A program made the position numbers and the translations under genes. A stretch of 64,000 nt of DNA from an uncultured Dysgonomonas sp. (GTDB taxonomy: Bacteria; Bacteroidota; Bacteroidia; Bacteroidales; Dysgonomonadaceae): assembly GCA_900556485.1 (NCBI GenBank), contig USOX01000001.1:372001-436000 (forward strand), in the 5' to 3' direction. The notes under the pieces were generated by a model. It saw only the letters and a list, made by a program, of their open reading frames with translations, had not been told where the DNA came from and searched no databases. Below, in pieces: positions 44,951-53,390 of this stretch. Every line of letters begins with the position of its first letter. The first letter of the stretch is position 1.

Positions 44951-45436
44951 ATGATAAAGGAAGTTACATTATCTGACGATTTTAAGGTGTTTAGCCAATT
45001 GTTGAATGATTCTTTTTCTACAGTTGCAAAAGAATTTGGATTTACTAAAGAGACCGCGCCGACTAATAATGCTTTTGTATCGGCTGATGGTTTGAAATCG
45101 CAGTTGACTGAGAAGAGGCAATTTTACTATTATGAGAATAATGGACAGGTAATCGGTTTTATTGCTGTTGAAAAATCATCAAGGGATGCATTATTATACT
45201 ATATTGAAAAACTAGCTGTTACTCCCGAATTCAGACATAATAATATAGGACGAGAGTTGATGGATTTTGCTACAGAAAAGATAAAAAAGCAGGGGGGTAG
45301 TAAGATATCTGTAGGCTTGATAAATTCAAATATCCGATTAAAAAATTGGTACAGAAAGCTAGGTTTTGAAGAAGTAGAAATTAAAGAGTATAATTATCTT
45401 CCATTTTCTGTCTGTATTATGGATAAATGTATATAA
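44951..45436 (+). CDS. GNAT N-acetyltransferase
   Basis: Acetyltransferase-fold protein of 161 residues. The acetyl-CoA loop is VTPEFRHNNIGRELM near 90-104, then a GLINSNIRLKNWYRKLGFEE motif near 121, characteristic of this fold. The substrate is unknown. It begins 3 bp after the symporter stop, and a terminator follows it. Confidence 0.85.
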   Translation: MIKEVTLSDDFKVFSQLLNDSFSTVAKEFGFTKETAPTNNAFVSADGLKSQLTEKRQFYYYENNGQVIGFIAVEKSSRDALLYYIEKLAVTPEFRHNNIGRELMDFATEKIKKQGGSKISVGLINSNIRLKNWYRKLGFEEVEIKEYNYLPFSVCIMDKCI

Positions 45437-45438
45437 CA

Positions 45439-45465
45439 AAAGCCGGCTATTGCCGGCTTTTATCT
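45439..45465. terminator. Bidirectional terminator
   Basis: AAAGCCGGC, loop TATT, GCCGGCTTT; a T run follows on both strands. It serves the GNAT gene on plus and the lipoprotein gene on minus. Confidence 0.9.
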
Positions 45466-45491
45466 TCTATTTTATAGATAAGATTTCCTGA

Positions 45492-46364
45492 TTATCCCAC
45501 CTCAACAATTAAGAATTTAGTAAGGCTCCAGAATCTCTTATAGTCTGTAATCTTAATAGTGATCTTATTATTCGAATCTTTTTCTAAAGTATAACTGTCG
45601 CTAGGGTGATCAGACAATATTTTAGCTTTCTTGTCATAGACAGGGATACTTTGAACATCACGCATATCTACTGCAATAAATTTGCTCTTTTCGATACCTT
45701 CGTTCAGAATTTTTGGAGAAGCTAGGAATCCACCTTTCAGTACTTTCGCTTCTTTCAGTTCTTTAGATGTACCAAACATGTAATATGCAGTGTTTAGTTC
45801 TTTATCCTGCTCTTTGATCTTAGCAGCTTGTTCAGCTGTCTGAGTTGAAAGTTGATCAACATTTTCGGCTAATGCTTTCACATCTGTCTGAAGTGTTGCA
45901 ATCTGAGCATCGCGTGAAGCCAATACTGTTTGCAATTCAGATATAGAGTTTGCTTTTTCTATCAATTCCTTATTCAGGCGTTCTACAGTATTTTTCAGAG
46001 TTGCGCTCTGACCTGTACTGTTTTTTAAACGTTGATTCAATTTGTCAAGTTCGGCTTTGTTTTTCTTTATAATTTCCTGTACCATCTCGAAGTTGTCTTT
46101 GATACGGCTCTTCGTATCGTTAGACATCTCTCCTTTATTTTTAGATTCGATAGTCAGGTATTTTTCAGCTTCCCTTATTTGATTAAAGTTATTTTCTATT
46201 TCTTCTATTAAGCTGTTTACTTCAGAAAGTTCGGCATTACTTTGTCCGCTAACCTGCATCAAAGAATCCCTTTCGGCCTGCAATCTTTTGTATTCATCCG
46301 AATTTTTCACATTACATGAAGCCATTGCCATCAGGCATAAGCATGCTACAATTAGTTTTTTCAT
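45492..46364 (-). CDS. Coiled-coil lipoprotein, unknown function
   Basis: A 290-residue lipoprotein with signal peptide ending MASCN (Cys16). A long coiled-coil region follows (about 23-190), rich in Gln, Glu and Lys heptads such as LNKELIEKANSISELQ near 130. A compact C-terminal domain (about 195-290) starts with YYMFGTSKELKEAKVLKG. Bacteroidales encode several such proteins; no function is known to me. It is upstream of rsmI on the reading order but separated from it by a short gap. Confidence 0.75.
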   Translation of the reverse strand: MKKLIVACLCLMAMASCNVKNSDEYKRLQAERDSLMQVSGQSNAELSEVNSLIEEIENNFNQIREAEKYLTIESKNKGEMSNDTKSRIKDNFEMVQEIIKKNKAELDKLNQRLKNSTGQSATLKNTVERLNKELIEKANSISELQTVLASRDAQIATLQTDVKALAENVDQLSTQTAEQAAKIKEQDKELNTAYYMFGTSKELKEAKVLKGGFLASPKILNEGIEKSKFIAVDMRDVQSIPVYDKKAKILSDHPSDSYTLEKDSNNKITIKITDYKRFWSLTKFLIVEVG

Positions 46365-46400
46365 ACACTTATAATTAATTTGTTAATTTTTTTCTTTTTT

Positions 46401-47075
46401 TTATTGGTCTTTTCCAGACAGTACTATAACAAATTCTCCTCGAGGTTCGTTCACTGAAAAGTAAGATATTAATTCGTTTAATCTACCCCTGCGGGTTTCT
46501 TCAAACTTTTTGGATATCTCGCGACAAGTGGCTGCATAGCGATCTTCACCCATATATTCAGCCAATTGCGTCAATGTTTTCAATACCCGGTGAGGTGACT
46601 CATAGAACACGATTGTACGAGTTTCCTCCGACAAAATCTTCAAGCGTGTCATTCTCCCTTTTTTCTGAGGCAAAAAGCCTTCGAAACAAAAACGGTCGGA
46701 TGGAATACCTGACGATACCAATGCCGGAACGAATGCCGTAGCTCCGGGAAGGCATTCGACTTCAATTCCTTCTTTGACACATTCACGTACAACCAGAAAA
46801 CCGGGGTCTGATATACCGGGGGTACCAGCATCTGATACTAAAGCAATATTGCTACCGGCATTCAGCAAATCCACTATGTGTGCTACCGTTTTATGTTCGT
46901 TAAATTTGTGATAAGATTGCATTTTGTTCTGGATTTCAAAATGCTTTAGCAGAATCCCTGTGGTGCGGGTATCTTCTGCCAGAATGAGATCGGCTTCTTT
47001 CAGTAACCGAATGGCTCTAAAGGTGATATCCTCCAAATTACCTACCGGTGTAGGTATTACATATAGTTTACCCAT
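46401..47075 (-). CDS. rsmI: 16S rRNA (cytidine-1402-2'-O)-methyltransferase
   Basis: SAM-dependent methylation of C1402 of 16S rRNA in the ribosome decoding site. The ATG at 47075 gives 224 residues starting MGKLYVIPTPVGNLEDITFRA (1-21), the family's N-terminus. The SAM-binding SDAGTPGISDPG motif is near 79 and the FYESPHRV segment near 156. The C-terminal tail, which is helical in longer RsmI proteins, is short here. It is a single gene on the minus strand. Confidence 0.93.
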   Translation of the reverse strand: MGKLYVIPTPVGNLEDITFRAIRLLKEADLILAEDTRTTGILLKHFEIQNKMQSYHKFNEHKTVAHIVDLLNAGSNIALVSDAGTPGISDPGFLVVRECVKEGIEVECLPGATAFVPALVSSGIPSDRFCFEGFLPQKKGRMTRLKILSEETRTIVFYESPHRVLKTLTQLAEYMGEDRYAATCREISKKFEETRRGRLNELISYFSVNEPRGEFVIVLSGKDQ

Positions 47076-47116
47076 TTCCTTTCGTTTACGTGAACACTTA
47101 CACTCCGTAGAGACCA

Positions 47117-47124
47117 CAAATATA
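47117..47124 (-). promoter_or_regulatory. -7 element of rsmI
   Basis: Minus-strand TATATTTG about 42 bp before the start. A second CAAATATA occurs at 47142-47149. Confidence 0.45.
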
Positions 47125-47237
47125 GTAAAAAATTTATCCTACAAATATAATTCTTAAATAATGTATACTTTATTAGTAACTCCTTTTAACATGAATTTGC
47201 TAATTATTGCATTCATTTCCAGTAGATTTTTGAAGAT

Positions 47238-47290
47238 AAAGAAAGGCTATTCTTCCTCTAAGGAAAAGAATAGCCTTTCTTTGTTTTTTG
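47238..47290. terminator. 17-bp terminator, GNAT / rsmI intergenic
   Basis: AAAGAAAGGCTATTCTT (47238-47254) and its exact complement (47266-47282) with a T run. It lies past the stop of the GNAT gene at 47329 on the minus strand. Confidence 0.88.
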
Positions 47291-47328
47291 TTATAATTTT
47301 GAGGTTTTGATAAATAAACCCCGAAATT

Positions 47329-47733
47329 TTAAGTCCAGAGAGAAGTAATAAACATTGGTACTTTTTCTTCTCCGGCTTTCAGTCCGCAATTTTCATAGAA
47401 TGGAACTTCTTTTTCGTAAGCAATAAGTATAATTCGGAGATAGTCTTTATATTTTTCTGTCATCAGATTTACTAGATGCTTACCTATCCCTTTACCCTGA
47501 TATTCTGGATTTATCAGAAGGTAATGTATATAAGCATTCATTATACCATCATCCATTGCGCTGATAAGCCCTATCAGTTTATCGCCGTCCCAAGCCGAGA
47601 ATACAGAGCCTGTATTTTTCATAGCAACTACTAATTTGTCAGGATAATGTCCTGATGACCAATCGACAGACAGGAATAAATCTTGTAAGTCTTTGGCATT
47701 AAAGTCTTGTGTGTTTCTGTATTCTATATTCAT
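47329..47733 (-). CDS. GNAT N-acetyltransferase
   Basis: A 134-residue acetyltransferase with start at 47733 (MNIEYRNTQDFNAKDL). The acetyl-CoA loop is INPEYQGKGIGKHLV near 82-96, and a short YENCGLKAGEEKVPMF segment follows near 115. It is divergent from the HxlR gene and could share its control region. The substrate is unknown. Confidence 0.85.
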   Translation of the reverse strand: MNIEYRNTQDFNAKDLQDLFLSVDWSSGHYPDKLVVAMKNTGSVFSAWDGDKLIGLISAMDDGIMNAYIHYLLINPEYQGKGIGKHLVNLMTEKYKDYLRIILIAYEKEVPFYENCGLKAGEEKVPMFITSLWT

Positions 47734-47877
47734 AATTGTTATAATTTGATGTTTATATTTGATTGGAATATTGTACATTTGAATGACGAAATTAAAACTA
47801 AATATCCTAAAATACAATAAGTTACGTTGAGGTTCGCATATAACCCCAAGGTTAGTAATACTGAATATGAATAGCTT

Positions 47878-48219
47878 ATGACAAAAGATTTTCAGAAAAA
47901 AAAGCTATGCACTGAGCGTTGCCCTTTCAGGGTGGTGATGGATAGGTTTGGCGATAAATGGTCTATCTTGATTATTACTACGCTGTTCGAAAATGGTGTA
48001 ATGCGTTTCAATGAGCTATCGGATTGTATAGATAGTATATCCCTGAAAGTATTGTCTTCGACTTTGCGTGTACTCGAAGATGATGAATTCGTATCAAGAA
48101 CAGTATATCCCGAAGTACCTCCGAAGGTAGAATATGAATTAACCCAGTTGGGGAAAGATATGGTTCCTTATATTAAAGCAATATCTGATTGGGCTGTACA
48201 AAACATTAAAACCAAATAA
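47878..48219 (+). CDS. HxlR-family transcriptional regulator
   Basis: Winged-helix DNA-binding protein of 113 residues. The HxlR signature is clear: CPFRVVMDRFGDKWSILII near 17-35, LSDCIDSISLKVLSSTLR near 54, and a beta wing with PPKVEYELTQLGK near 84. Cys12 and Cys16 could act as redox sensors, as in some family members (inference). The next gene, poxB, follows 91 bp later on the same strand. A regulatory link to poxB is plausible. Confidence 0.88.
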   Translation: MTKDFQKKKLCTERCPFRVVMDRFGDKWSILIITTLFENGVMRFNELSDCIDSISLKVLSSTLRVLEDDEFVSRTVYPEVPPKVEYELTQLGKDMVPYIKAISDWAVQNIKTK

Positions 48220-48310
48220 TTTTTTTAGTTAAACAAACATTCATATCCTGACGTTATAAACTGTATATGATCTGATATTCACAGACTAATACATAAAAAT
48301 AATATAAGAT

Positions 48311-50050
48311 ATGAGTAAGAAAGTTGCAGAACAACTGGTGGAAACCATTCATCAGGCTGGGATAAAACGGATTTATGCAGTAACAGGGGATAGCCTGAAT
48401 GAGGTAAACGATGCTGTAAGAAAACAAAAAGATGTAAAATGGGTACATGTGCGCCACGAAGAAACAGGGGCGTTTGCAGCAGCAGCCGAAGCGCAGCTTA
48501 ATGGTATTGCCTGCTGTGCCGGAAGTAGCGGACCGGGACATGTACATCTTATAAATGGTGTTTATGACGCCCATCGTAGTAATGCTCCTGTGTTTGTGAT
48601 AGCTTCAACCTGCCCCTCTACAGAATTTGGAACTTCATATTTTCAGGAAACAAATACAATTAAACTGTTCGACGATTGCAGCGGATATAATCAACTCCCT
48701 GTAACTCCTATTCAGTTTTCGAGAATGTTGCAGGCTGCGCTTCAACATACTATTCAGAAAAGTGAAGTTTCGGTATTAGGTTTACCCGGAGATTTAGCAG
48801 CAAATAAAGCAGTGGAAAGCCCTACAGCTTCCTTTGTACTCCCCGGTAAGAGTATTTATCGTCCGGCAGATAGTGAACTACAAAAACTGGCAAAACTGAT
48901 CAACTCGTCTAATAAGGTTACTATTTATTGTGGATTGGGTGCAAAAAATGCACACGATGAGGCTGTGCAGTTAGCAGCAAAGATAAAAGCCCCTATAGGG
49001 TATAGCTTCAAGTCGAAAATGGCTATACAATATGATAATCCATATGAGGTAGGTATTACAGGGCTGTTGGGAATGCCTTCGGCTTTTGCGGCTATGCACG
49101 AATCGGATTTATTAATTCTTTTAGGAACGGATTTTCCTTACACAAGTTTTATGCCTGAGAAACCAAAAATTGTGCAGATAGATTTACGCCCCGAGCGAAT
49201 AGGGCGCCGCGCAAAGGTCGATATTGGTTTGGGAGGAGATATTAAAGATACACTTGAAGCTCTCTTACCTCTGATTAAGGAAAAATCGGATGATTCTTTC
49301 TTAAAGAAACAATTACACCTATATGATAAAGTGAAGGATCATATGCGTTCTCTGGGAGAAAAAACAGGTTCGGAAGGAAGTATTGCTCCTGAGTATGTAA
49401 CTATGGTTATAGATGAAATAGCAAATGATAATGCCATCTTTACTGTAGATACGGGTATGTGTTGCGTGTGGGGAGCACGTTATCTTAATGCTACAGGAAA
49501 ACGTGAAATGCTTGGGTCGTTCAATCACGGCTCTATGGCTAATGCCATGCCGATGGCTATTGGTGCGGCTTTTGCGCGTCCCAATCAGCAGATTGTAGCT
49601 ATTTGCGGCGATGGAGGCTTGTCTATGATGATGGGCGACCTGGCAACTATTGTTCAATATAATTTGCCTATAAAATTAGTTGTTTTCAATAATAGGTCAT
49701 TGGGTATGGTGAAGCTGGAAATGGAAGTGGCAGGGTTGCCGGACTGGCAGACAGAAATGTATAATCCTGATTTTGTGAAGATAGCGGAAGCTATGGGGAT
49801 AAAAGGTTTTTCTGTATCTAAACCCGAAGAAGTGGAGCAAACTATTTTGCAAGCATTTGCAACGCCGGGTCCTGTATTAGTGAATGTATTTACTGATCCA
49901 AATGCGTTGGTAATGCCTCCGAAAATAGAATTTGATCAAATAAAAGGCTTTGCAGAAGCAATGATTAAACTAATATTGGATGGACGAAGCGAAGAAGTGT
50001 GGGATACTGCAAAAAGTAATATGAAAAATATTTGGGGTATAACCCTATAA
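48311..50050 (+). CDS. poxB: Pyruvate dehydrogenase (quinone) PoxB
   Basis: ThDP- and FAD-dependent enzyme oxidising pyruvate to acetate and CO2, passing electrons to quinones at the membrane. The 579 residues have the N-terminal VRHEETGAFAAAAEA with the catalytic-region Glu50. An FAD-binding middle domain follows, and the ThDP motif is GDGGLSMMMGDL near 435. The last residues resemble the E. coli PoxB membrane-anchoring tail in position only. The length is close to E. coli PoxB (572). Acetolactate synthase was considered, but the motifs and length favour PoxB. HxlR lies upstream. Confidence 0.88.
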   Translation: MSKKVAEQLVETIHQAGIKRIYAVTGDSLNEVNDAVRKQKDVKWVHVRHEETGAFAAAAEAQLNGIACCAGSSGPGHVHLINGVYDAHRSNAPVFVIASTCPSTEFGTSYFQETNTIKLFDDCSGYNQLPVTPIQFSRMLQAALQHTIQKSEVSVLGLPGDLAANKAVESPTASFVLPGKSIYRPADSELQKLAKLINSSNKVTIYCGLGAKNAHDEAVQLAAKIKAPIGYSFKSKMAIQYDNPYEVGITGLLGMPSAFAAMHESDLLILLGTDFPYTSFMPEKPKIVQIDLRPERIGRRAKVDIGLGGDIKDTLEALLPLIKEKSDDSFLKKQLHLYDKVKDHMRSLGEKTGSEGSIAPEYVTMVIDEIANDNAIFTVDTGMCCVWGARYLNATGKREMLGSFNHGSMANAMPMAIGAAFARPNQQIVAICGDGGLSMMMGDLATIVQYNLPIKLVVFNNRSLGMVKLEMEVAGLPDWQTEMYNPDFVKIAEAMGIKGFSVSKPEEVEQTILQAFATPGPVLVNVFTDPNALVMPPKIEFDQIKGFAEAMIKLILDGRSEEVWDTAKSNMKNIWGITL

Positions 50051-50076
50051 TAATAAGTTGTGTGTGTAGTAAAGAA

Positions 50077-50109
50077 ATATCATGGAGGTTAATCTCCATG
50101 ATATCTCTT
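50077..50109 (+). terminator. poxB terminator overlapping a convergent gene
   Basis: ATATCATGGAG (50077-50087) pairs with CTCCATGATAT (50094-50104), then CTCTTTTT. The arms cover the last codons and stop of the minus-strand gene at 50089. Confidence 0.85.
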
Positions 50110-50538
50110 TTTATCTTCTTCTGTATAGTAACAGAATATAAGCCCTGTCATATTTTTACCTTGTTCTACCTGTTGTTCTATCCATTCACTTACAGCCTCT
50201 TCTTCAGAGTCAGGATTTAAATTTTCAAGTATATCCTGAGGGGTAAAGGGCTGTTCTGAATTGATAAGGAGAATACCCTTTTCTTCCGATGAGTTTAGGA
50301 TTTTGAGTATATCTTCGCTAACAGGGCATTTAAAATAGGTTTTGTCGTAAGTGGTGGCTACAAGGGTTTGTTTACCACCTATTTCCTGTAATTCGAACCA
50401 TGCATCTGTACCCATAATATACCAGAATGGATCTCCTGCATCCATTGCATAGTCGAGAAGCTCTTCTATCTCGTTGTTGAATATCGCTACTATAAGGTTG
50501 TTTTCCAGATTGATGCAAAAAGGTTGTTTTGTATCCAT
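50089..50538 (-). CDS. Hypothetical protein, unknown family
   Basis: A 149-residue acidic protein with no signal peptide or membrane segment. Hydrophobic core segments alternate with charged loops; examples are FCINLENNLIVAIFNNE near 7 and EWIEQQVEQGKNMTGLIF near 116. I do not recognise the family. Its stop codon lies inside the poxB terminator hairpin, so the two features share sequence. The chosen start gives a compact N-terminus. Confidence 0.6.
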   Translation of the reverse strand: MDTKQPFCINLENNLIVAIFNNEIEELLDYAMDAGDPFWYIMGTDAWFELQEIGGKQTLVATTYDKTYFKCPVSEDILKILNSSEEKGILLINSEQPFTPQDILENLNPDSEEEAVSEWIEQQVEQGKNMTGLIFCYYTEEDKKRYHGD

Positions 50539-50681
50539 ATTGTTTTGGTTTGTTAGGTGTTGGTTATACGATACTAAAATACAATAAAAGTGGGGAGATG
50601 AAATAATTTGATCGGAACTTTCTTTTAACTTTGAGTGTTGGTTATTATAAAAGATTGGTAAGTTTATCTATATAGAAAAAC

Positions 50682-50773
50682 AAAAAAGTAACAATAATAA
50701 GGAATAAAAAAGTATACGAAAAGTGTCACATTTGACTACACTTCGTTCCGTCGACCGTTGGTTGTCACTTTTT
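50682..50773. repeat. Dispersed intergenic repeat, copy B
   Basis: Contains AAAAAGTATAC, GTGTCAC and TTGTCACTTTTT in the same order as 7364-7415, with an extra segment of about 27 bp (50735-50761) before the last word. Confidence 0.55.
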
Positions 50774-50811
50774 AATTGAAAACGAGATTCAAATAATTAA
50801 ATATCAATGTT

Positions 50812-51189
50812 ATGGAAATAAAAGGGAGATTTGATCATTTCAATATAAATGTAACGGACCTGAAAAAGAGTCTGGAGTTTTATAGTAAGGCATTAGGGCT
50901 TAAAGAAGTTGCCAGAAAAGAAGCCGGAGATGGTTCTTTTGTTTTGGTATATTTGGGTGATGGAGTAAGTCCGTTCCGTTTAGAATTGACATGGCTAAGA
51001 GATCATACGGAAGCGTATGAATTGGGTGAAAATGAAAGCCATCTTTGCATACGGGTTGAAGGCGATTATGATCAGATACGCGAATACCACAGGGAAAACG
51101 GCTGGGTATGCTTCGAAAACCACAGTATGGGGCTATACTTTATTAACGATCCGGACGATTATTGGATTGAGGTATTACCTGTAAGATAA
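50812..51189 (+). CDS. VOC-family (glyoxalase-fold) protein
   Basis: Single vicinal-oxygen-chelate domain of 125 residues. It opens with RFDHFNINVTDLKKSLEFYS (5-24), the typical first strand and helix. The metal-binding residues expected are His8, Glu57 in PFRLELTW and the C-terminal Glu in YWIEVLPV. The size fits lactoylglutathione-lyase-like proteins, but glyoxalase I activity is not proved. It stands alone, convergent to aroB. Confidence 0.85.
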   Translation: MEIKGRFDHFNINVTDLKKSLEFYSKALGLKEVARKEAGDGSFVLVYLGDGVSPFRLELTWLRDHTEAYELGENESHLCIRVEGDYDQIREYHRENGWVCFENHSMGLYFINDPDDYWIEVLPVR

Positions 51190-51235
51190 GAGCTATTAGC
51201 CTTTAGCTTATAGCAAGCACTCTTTATCAGATAAA

Positions 51236-52291
51236 TTAAAGTCCTACACTTTCGCGGAGAAAATCAATCGCTTCGAAGATATCTTCTTTCGAGGCGGTTT
51301 GGTTTATTTCTACTTTGCCAACATCGGCGAGATAAGTAAAATTGATGGTGTCTGATTCATTTTTCTTATCGTGTTTCATATAGTCGTAAAGTTGCTCATA
51401 GTGATCACAATCGAAGAAGAATCCTTCATAATTATCTTTGATAAAGTAGACCGTTTTGTATAGTTTCTCTTTAGGGAAACCACAAAACTTATGTGACAGA
51501 TATAGTTCGCATATTGTACCCCAAGCCACAGCGTAGCCGTGCTGTATTGGTCGGTTTAGTTCGTATGAAAGGCTTTCGAAGGCATGTCCTATTGTATGGC
51601 CCAGATTCAGGGCTTTACGTATGCCTTTTTCGAAAGGGTCTATTTCCACTATACGCTCTTTGACAGCAACGGAGTCCACTACAAGCTGTTTCAGCTTATC
51701 ATAGTCTATATCTTCGGTATCGAATGTGATGGTTGCCAGCCATTCTTTATCACTGTCTATTAGTCCATGTTTTATCATTTCGGCATAGCCGGACAGGAAA
51801 TTCTGATGGTCGAGACTCTTGAAGAATACCGAATCTATAAGTACTGTTTCGGCTGGGGCGAAAGCACCTATTTCGTTTTTTAATCCGTTGAAGTTAATGC
51901 CTGTTTTTCCGCCTACAGCAGCATCTACAGCTCCAAGCAGGGTGGTGGGGATATTTATGCATTTAATCCCCCTTTTGAAGCTGGCAGCAGCAAATCCGCC
52001 GATATCGGTCAGCATACCTCCTCCCAGATTGATAAGCAGGGAGTGACGTGTGGCCCCGTTTTCGGATAAGTACTTCCAGATGGAAGCCAATGTTTCTATA
52101 TTCTTGTTGCTATCACCTGCTTTGATAACTATTTTTCCGACTTTAGCAATCTGTTCGTTTTCCTCGATAAAGGGATAACAAAGCTTTTCAGTATTTTCAT
52201 CTGTTAGTATGAACAACTTATCGAATGAAAGCTGGCTGAGTATGTTTGATAAATCTTTATTGAGATCGGTGGATTTGATGACTTTTTGCAT
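51236..52291 (-). CDS. aroB: 3-Dehydroquinate synthase
   Basis: Second step of the shikimate pathway: NAD- and metal-dependent cyclisation of DAHP. The 351 residues include GGGMLTDIGGFAAASFKRG near 91, NIPTTLLGAVDAAVGGKTGI near 114, NEIGAFAPAETVLID near 138 and the metal-binding NLGHTIGHAFE near 229. The length matches the family. It is downstream of the fmt gene on the same strand by about 60 bp, and may have its own promoter. Confidence 0.96.
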   Translation of the reverse strand: MQKVIKSTDLNKDLSNILSQLSFDKLFILTDENTEKLCYPFIEENEQIAKVGKIVIKAGDSNKNIETLASIWKYLSENGATRHSLLINLGGGMLTDIGGFAAASFKRGIKCINIPTTLLGAVDAAVGGKTGINFNGLKNEIGAFAPAETVLIDSVFFKSLDHQNFLSGYAEMIKHGLIDSDKEWLATITFDTEDIDYDKLKQLVVDSVAVKERIVEIDPFEKGIRKALNLGHTIGHAFESLSYELNRPIQHGYAVAWGTICELYLSHKFCGFPKEKLYKTVYFIKDNYEGFFFDCDHYEQLYDYMKHDKKNESDTINFTYLADVGKVEINQTASKEDIFEAIDFLRESVGL

Positions 52292-52312
52292 AGGTTGAAC
52301 TATTTTTCCTTA

Positions 52313-52320
52313 CAAAGATA
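52313..52320 (-). promoter_or_regulatory. -7 element of aroB
   Basis: Minus-strand TATCTTTG, 22 bp before the ATG. No -33 found. Confidence 0.5.
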
Positions 52321-52352
52321 AAGAATTTAATATAGATAATAGATAATATGCC

Positions 52353-53324
52353 TTATTCAAAGTAGCTGTTATCATCTATTTTATGACCCCGCAAAAGCTC
52401 ATCTATCTTCATTGCTTTCTTATTTGGGAGTTGTAGCTCTTTGACATCAATATAGCCATTGGCACATCCTATATGAAGATATATTTTATTATCTGTCTTT
52501 ATTTCACCTACTTTAAGTGTGCTGTCAGAAATATGAGGCTTAGTGGTGAATATCTTTACTGTCTGAGGTTCTTTTCCTTCAATATGTAATGTTGTCCATG
52601 CCGCCGGATAAGGAGAAAGGCCTCTAACAAAGTCGTGGATTTTCTTTGCCGGCTGGTTCCAATCAATTCGGCAGGTATCTTTAAATATTTTTGGGGCAGA
52701 CTTTAGCTCGCTTTCATCTACAAAGAATTGTTCCTGAGGTATGGCATCAACCTTATCTTCCAGAAGTAAGTCTACAGTTTCGCATACAAGTTTGGCTCCC
52801 AGATGCATTAATTCATCATATATTTTACCAACGTTATCATCTTCACCTATTTCGATTTCAGCACGACGTATTATCTTTCCTGTATCTATTTCGTGAGTGA
52901 GGAAGAAGGTGGTTACGCCTGTTTTCTTTTCGCCATTGATAATTGCCCAATTGATAGGTGCAGCACCACGATATTGAGGAAGAAGGGACCCATGCAGATT
53001 AAATGTTCCTAAGCGTGGCATATCCCAAACTATTTCGGGTAACATGCGGAAGGCTACAACTATTTGCAGGTCGGCATTCCATGCTTTTAGTTCAGCAAGG
53101 AAAGTTTCGTCTTTGAGCTTTTCGGGTTGAAGTAGTGGAAGGTTTTGCTCCAGTGCATATTTCTTTACGGCCGAGTGTTGCAGTTTATGTCCACGCCCTC
53201 CGGGCTTGTCGGGCATAGTGATAACGCCCACTACATTATATTCGTTTTCGACTAATGCTTTGAGGCTTTCTACAGCAAATTCGGGCGTACCCATAAAGAC
53301 GATGCGCAAATCTTTCTTATCCAT
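52353..53324 (-). CDS. fmt: Methionyl-tRNA formyltransferase
   Basis: Formylates initiator Met-tRNA using 10-formyl-THF. The start at 53324 gives 323 residues beginning MDKKDLRIVFMGTPEFAVES. The active-site region is FNLHGSLLPQYRGAAPINWAI near 105-125, and the C-terminal tRNA-binding half contains the KIHDFVRGLSPYPAAWT segment near 230. The earlier ATG would put the promoter motif inside the gene. It shares orientation with aroB and the permease, with short gaps. Confidence 0.95.
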   Translation of the reverse strand: MDKKDLRIVFMGTPEFAVESLKALVENEYNVVGVITMPDKPGGRGHKLQHSAVKKYALEQNLPLLQPEKLKDETFLAELKAWNADLQIVVAFRMLPEIVWDMPRLGTFNLHGSLLPQYRGAAPINWAIINGEKKTGVTTFFLTHEIDTGKIIRRAEIEIGEDDNVGKIYDELMHLGAKLVCETVDLLLEDKVDAIPQEQFFVDESELKSAPKIFKDTCRIDWNQPAKKIHDFVRGLSPYPAAWTTLHIEGKEPQTVKIFTTKPHISDSTLKVGEIKTDNKIYLHIGCANGYIDVKELQLPNKKAMKIDELLRGHKIDDNSYFE

Positions 53325-53350
53325 ACTTCTTACGATGTTTTTTCGGTAGA

Positions 53351-53358
53351 CAAAAGTA
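53351..53358 (-). promoter_or_regulatory. -7 element of fmt
   Basis: CAAAAGTA on plus is TACTTTTG on minus, 27 bp before the chosen ATG. It supports the shorter start. Confidence 0.45.
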
Positions 53359-53390
53359 GGCAATCTGAATCAGATAAGAAAATACTACCC

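Noticed and set aside
48311..50050. Acetolactate synthase large subunit
   Set aside because: The length, the PoxB-like end and the lack of a neighbouring small-subunit gene favour pyruvate oxidase, though all share the ThDP fold.
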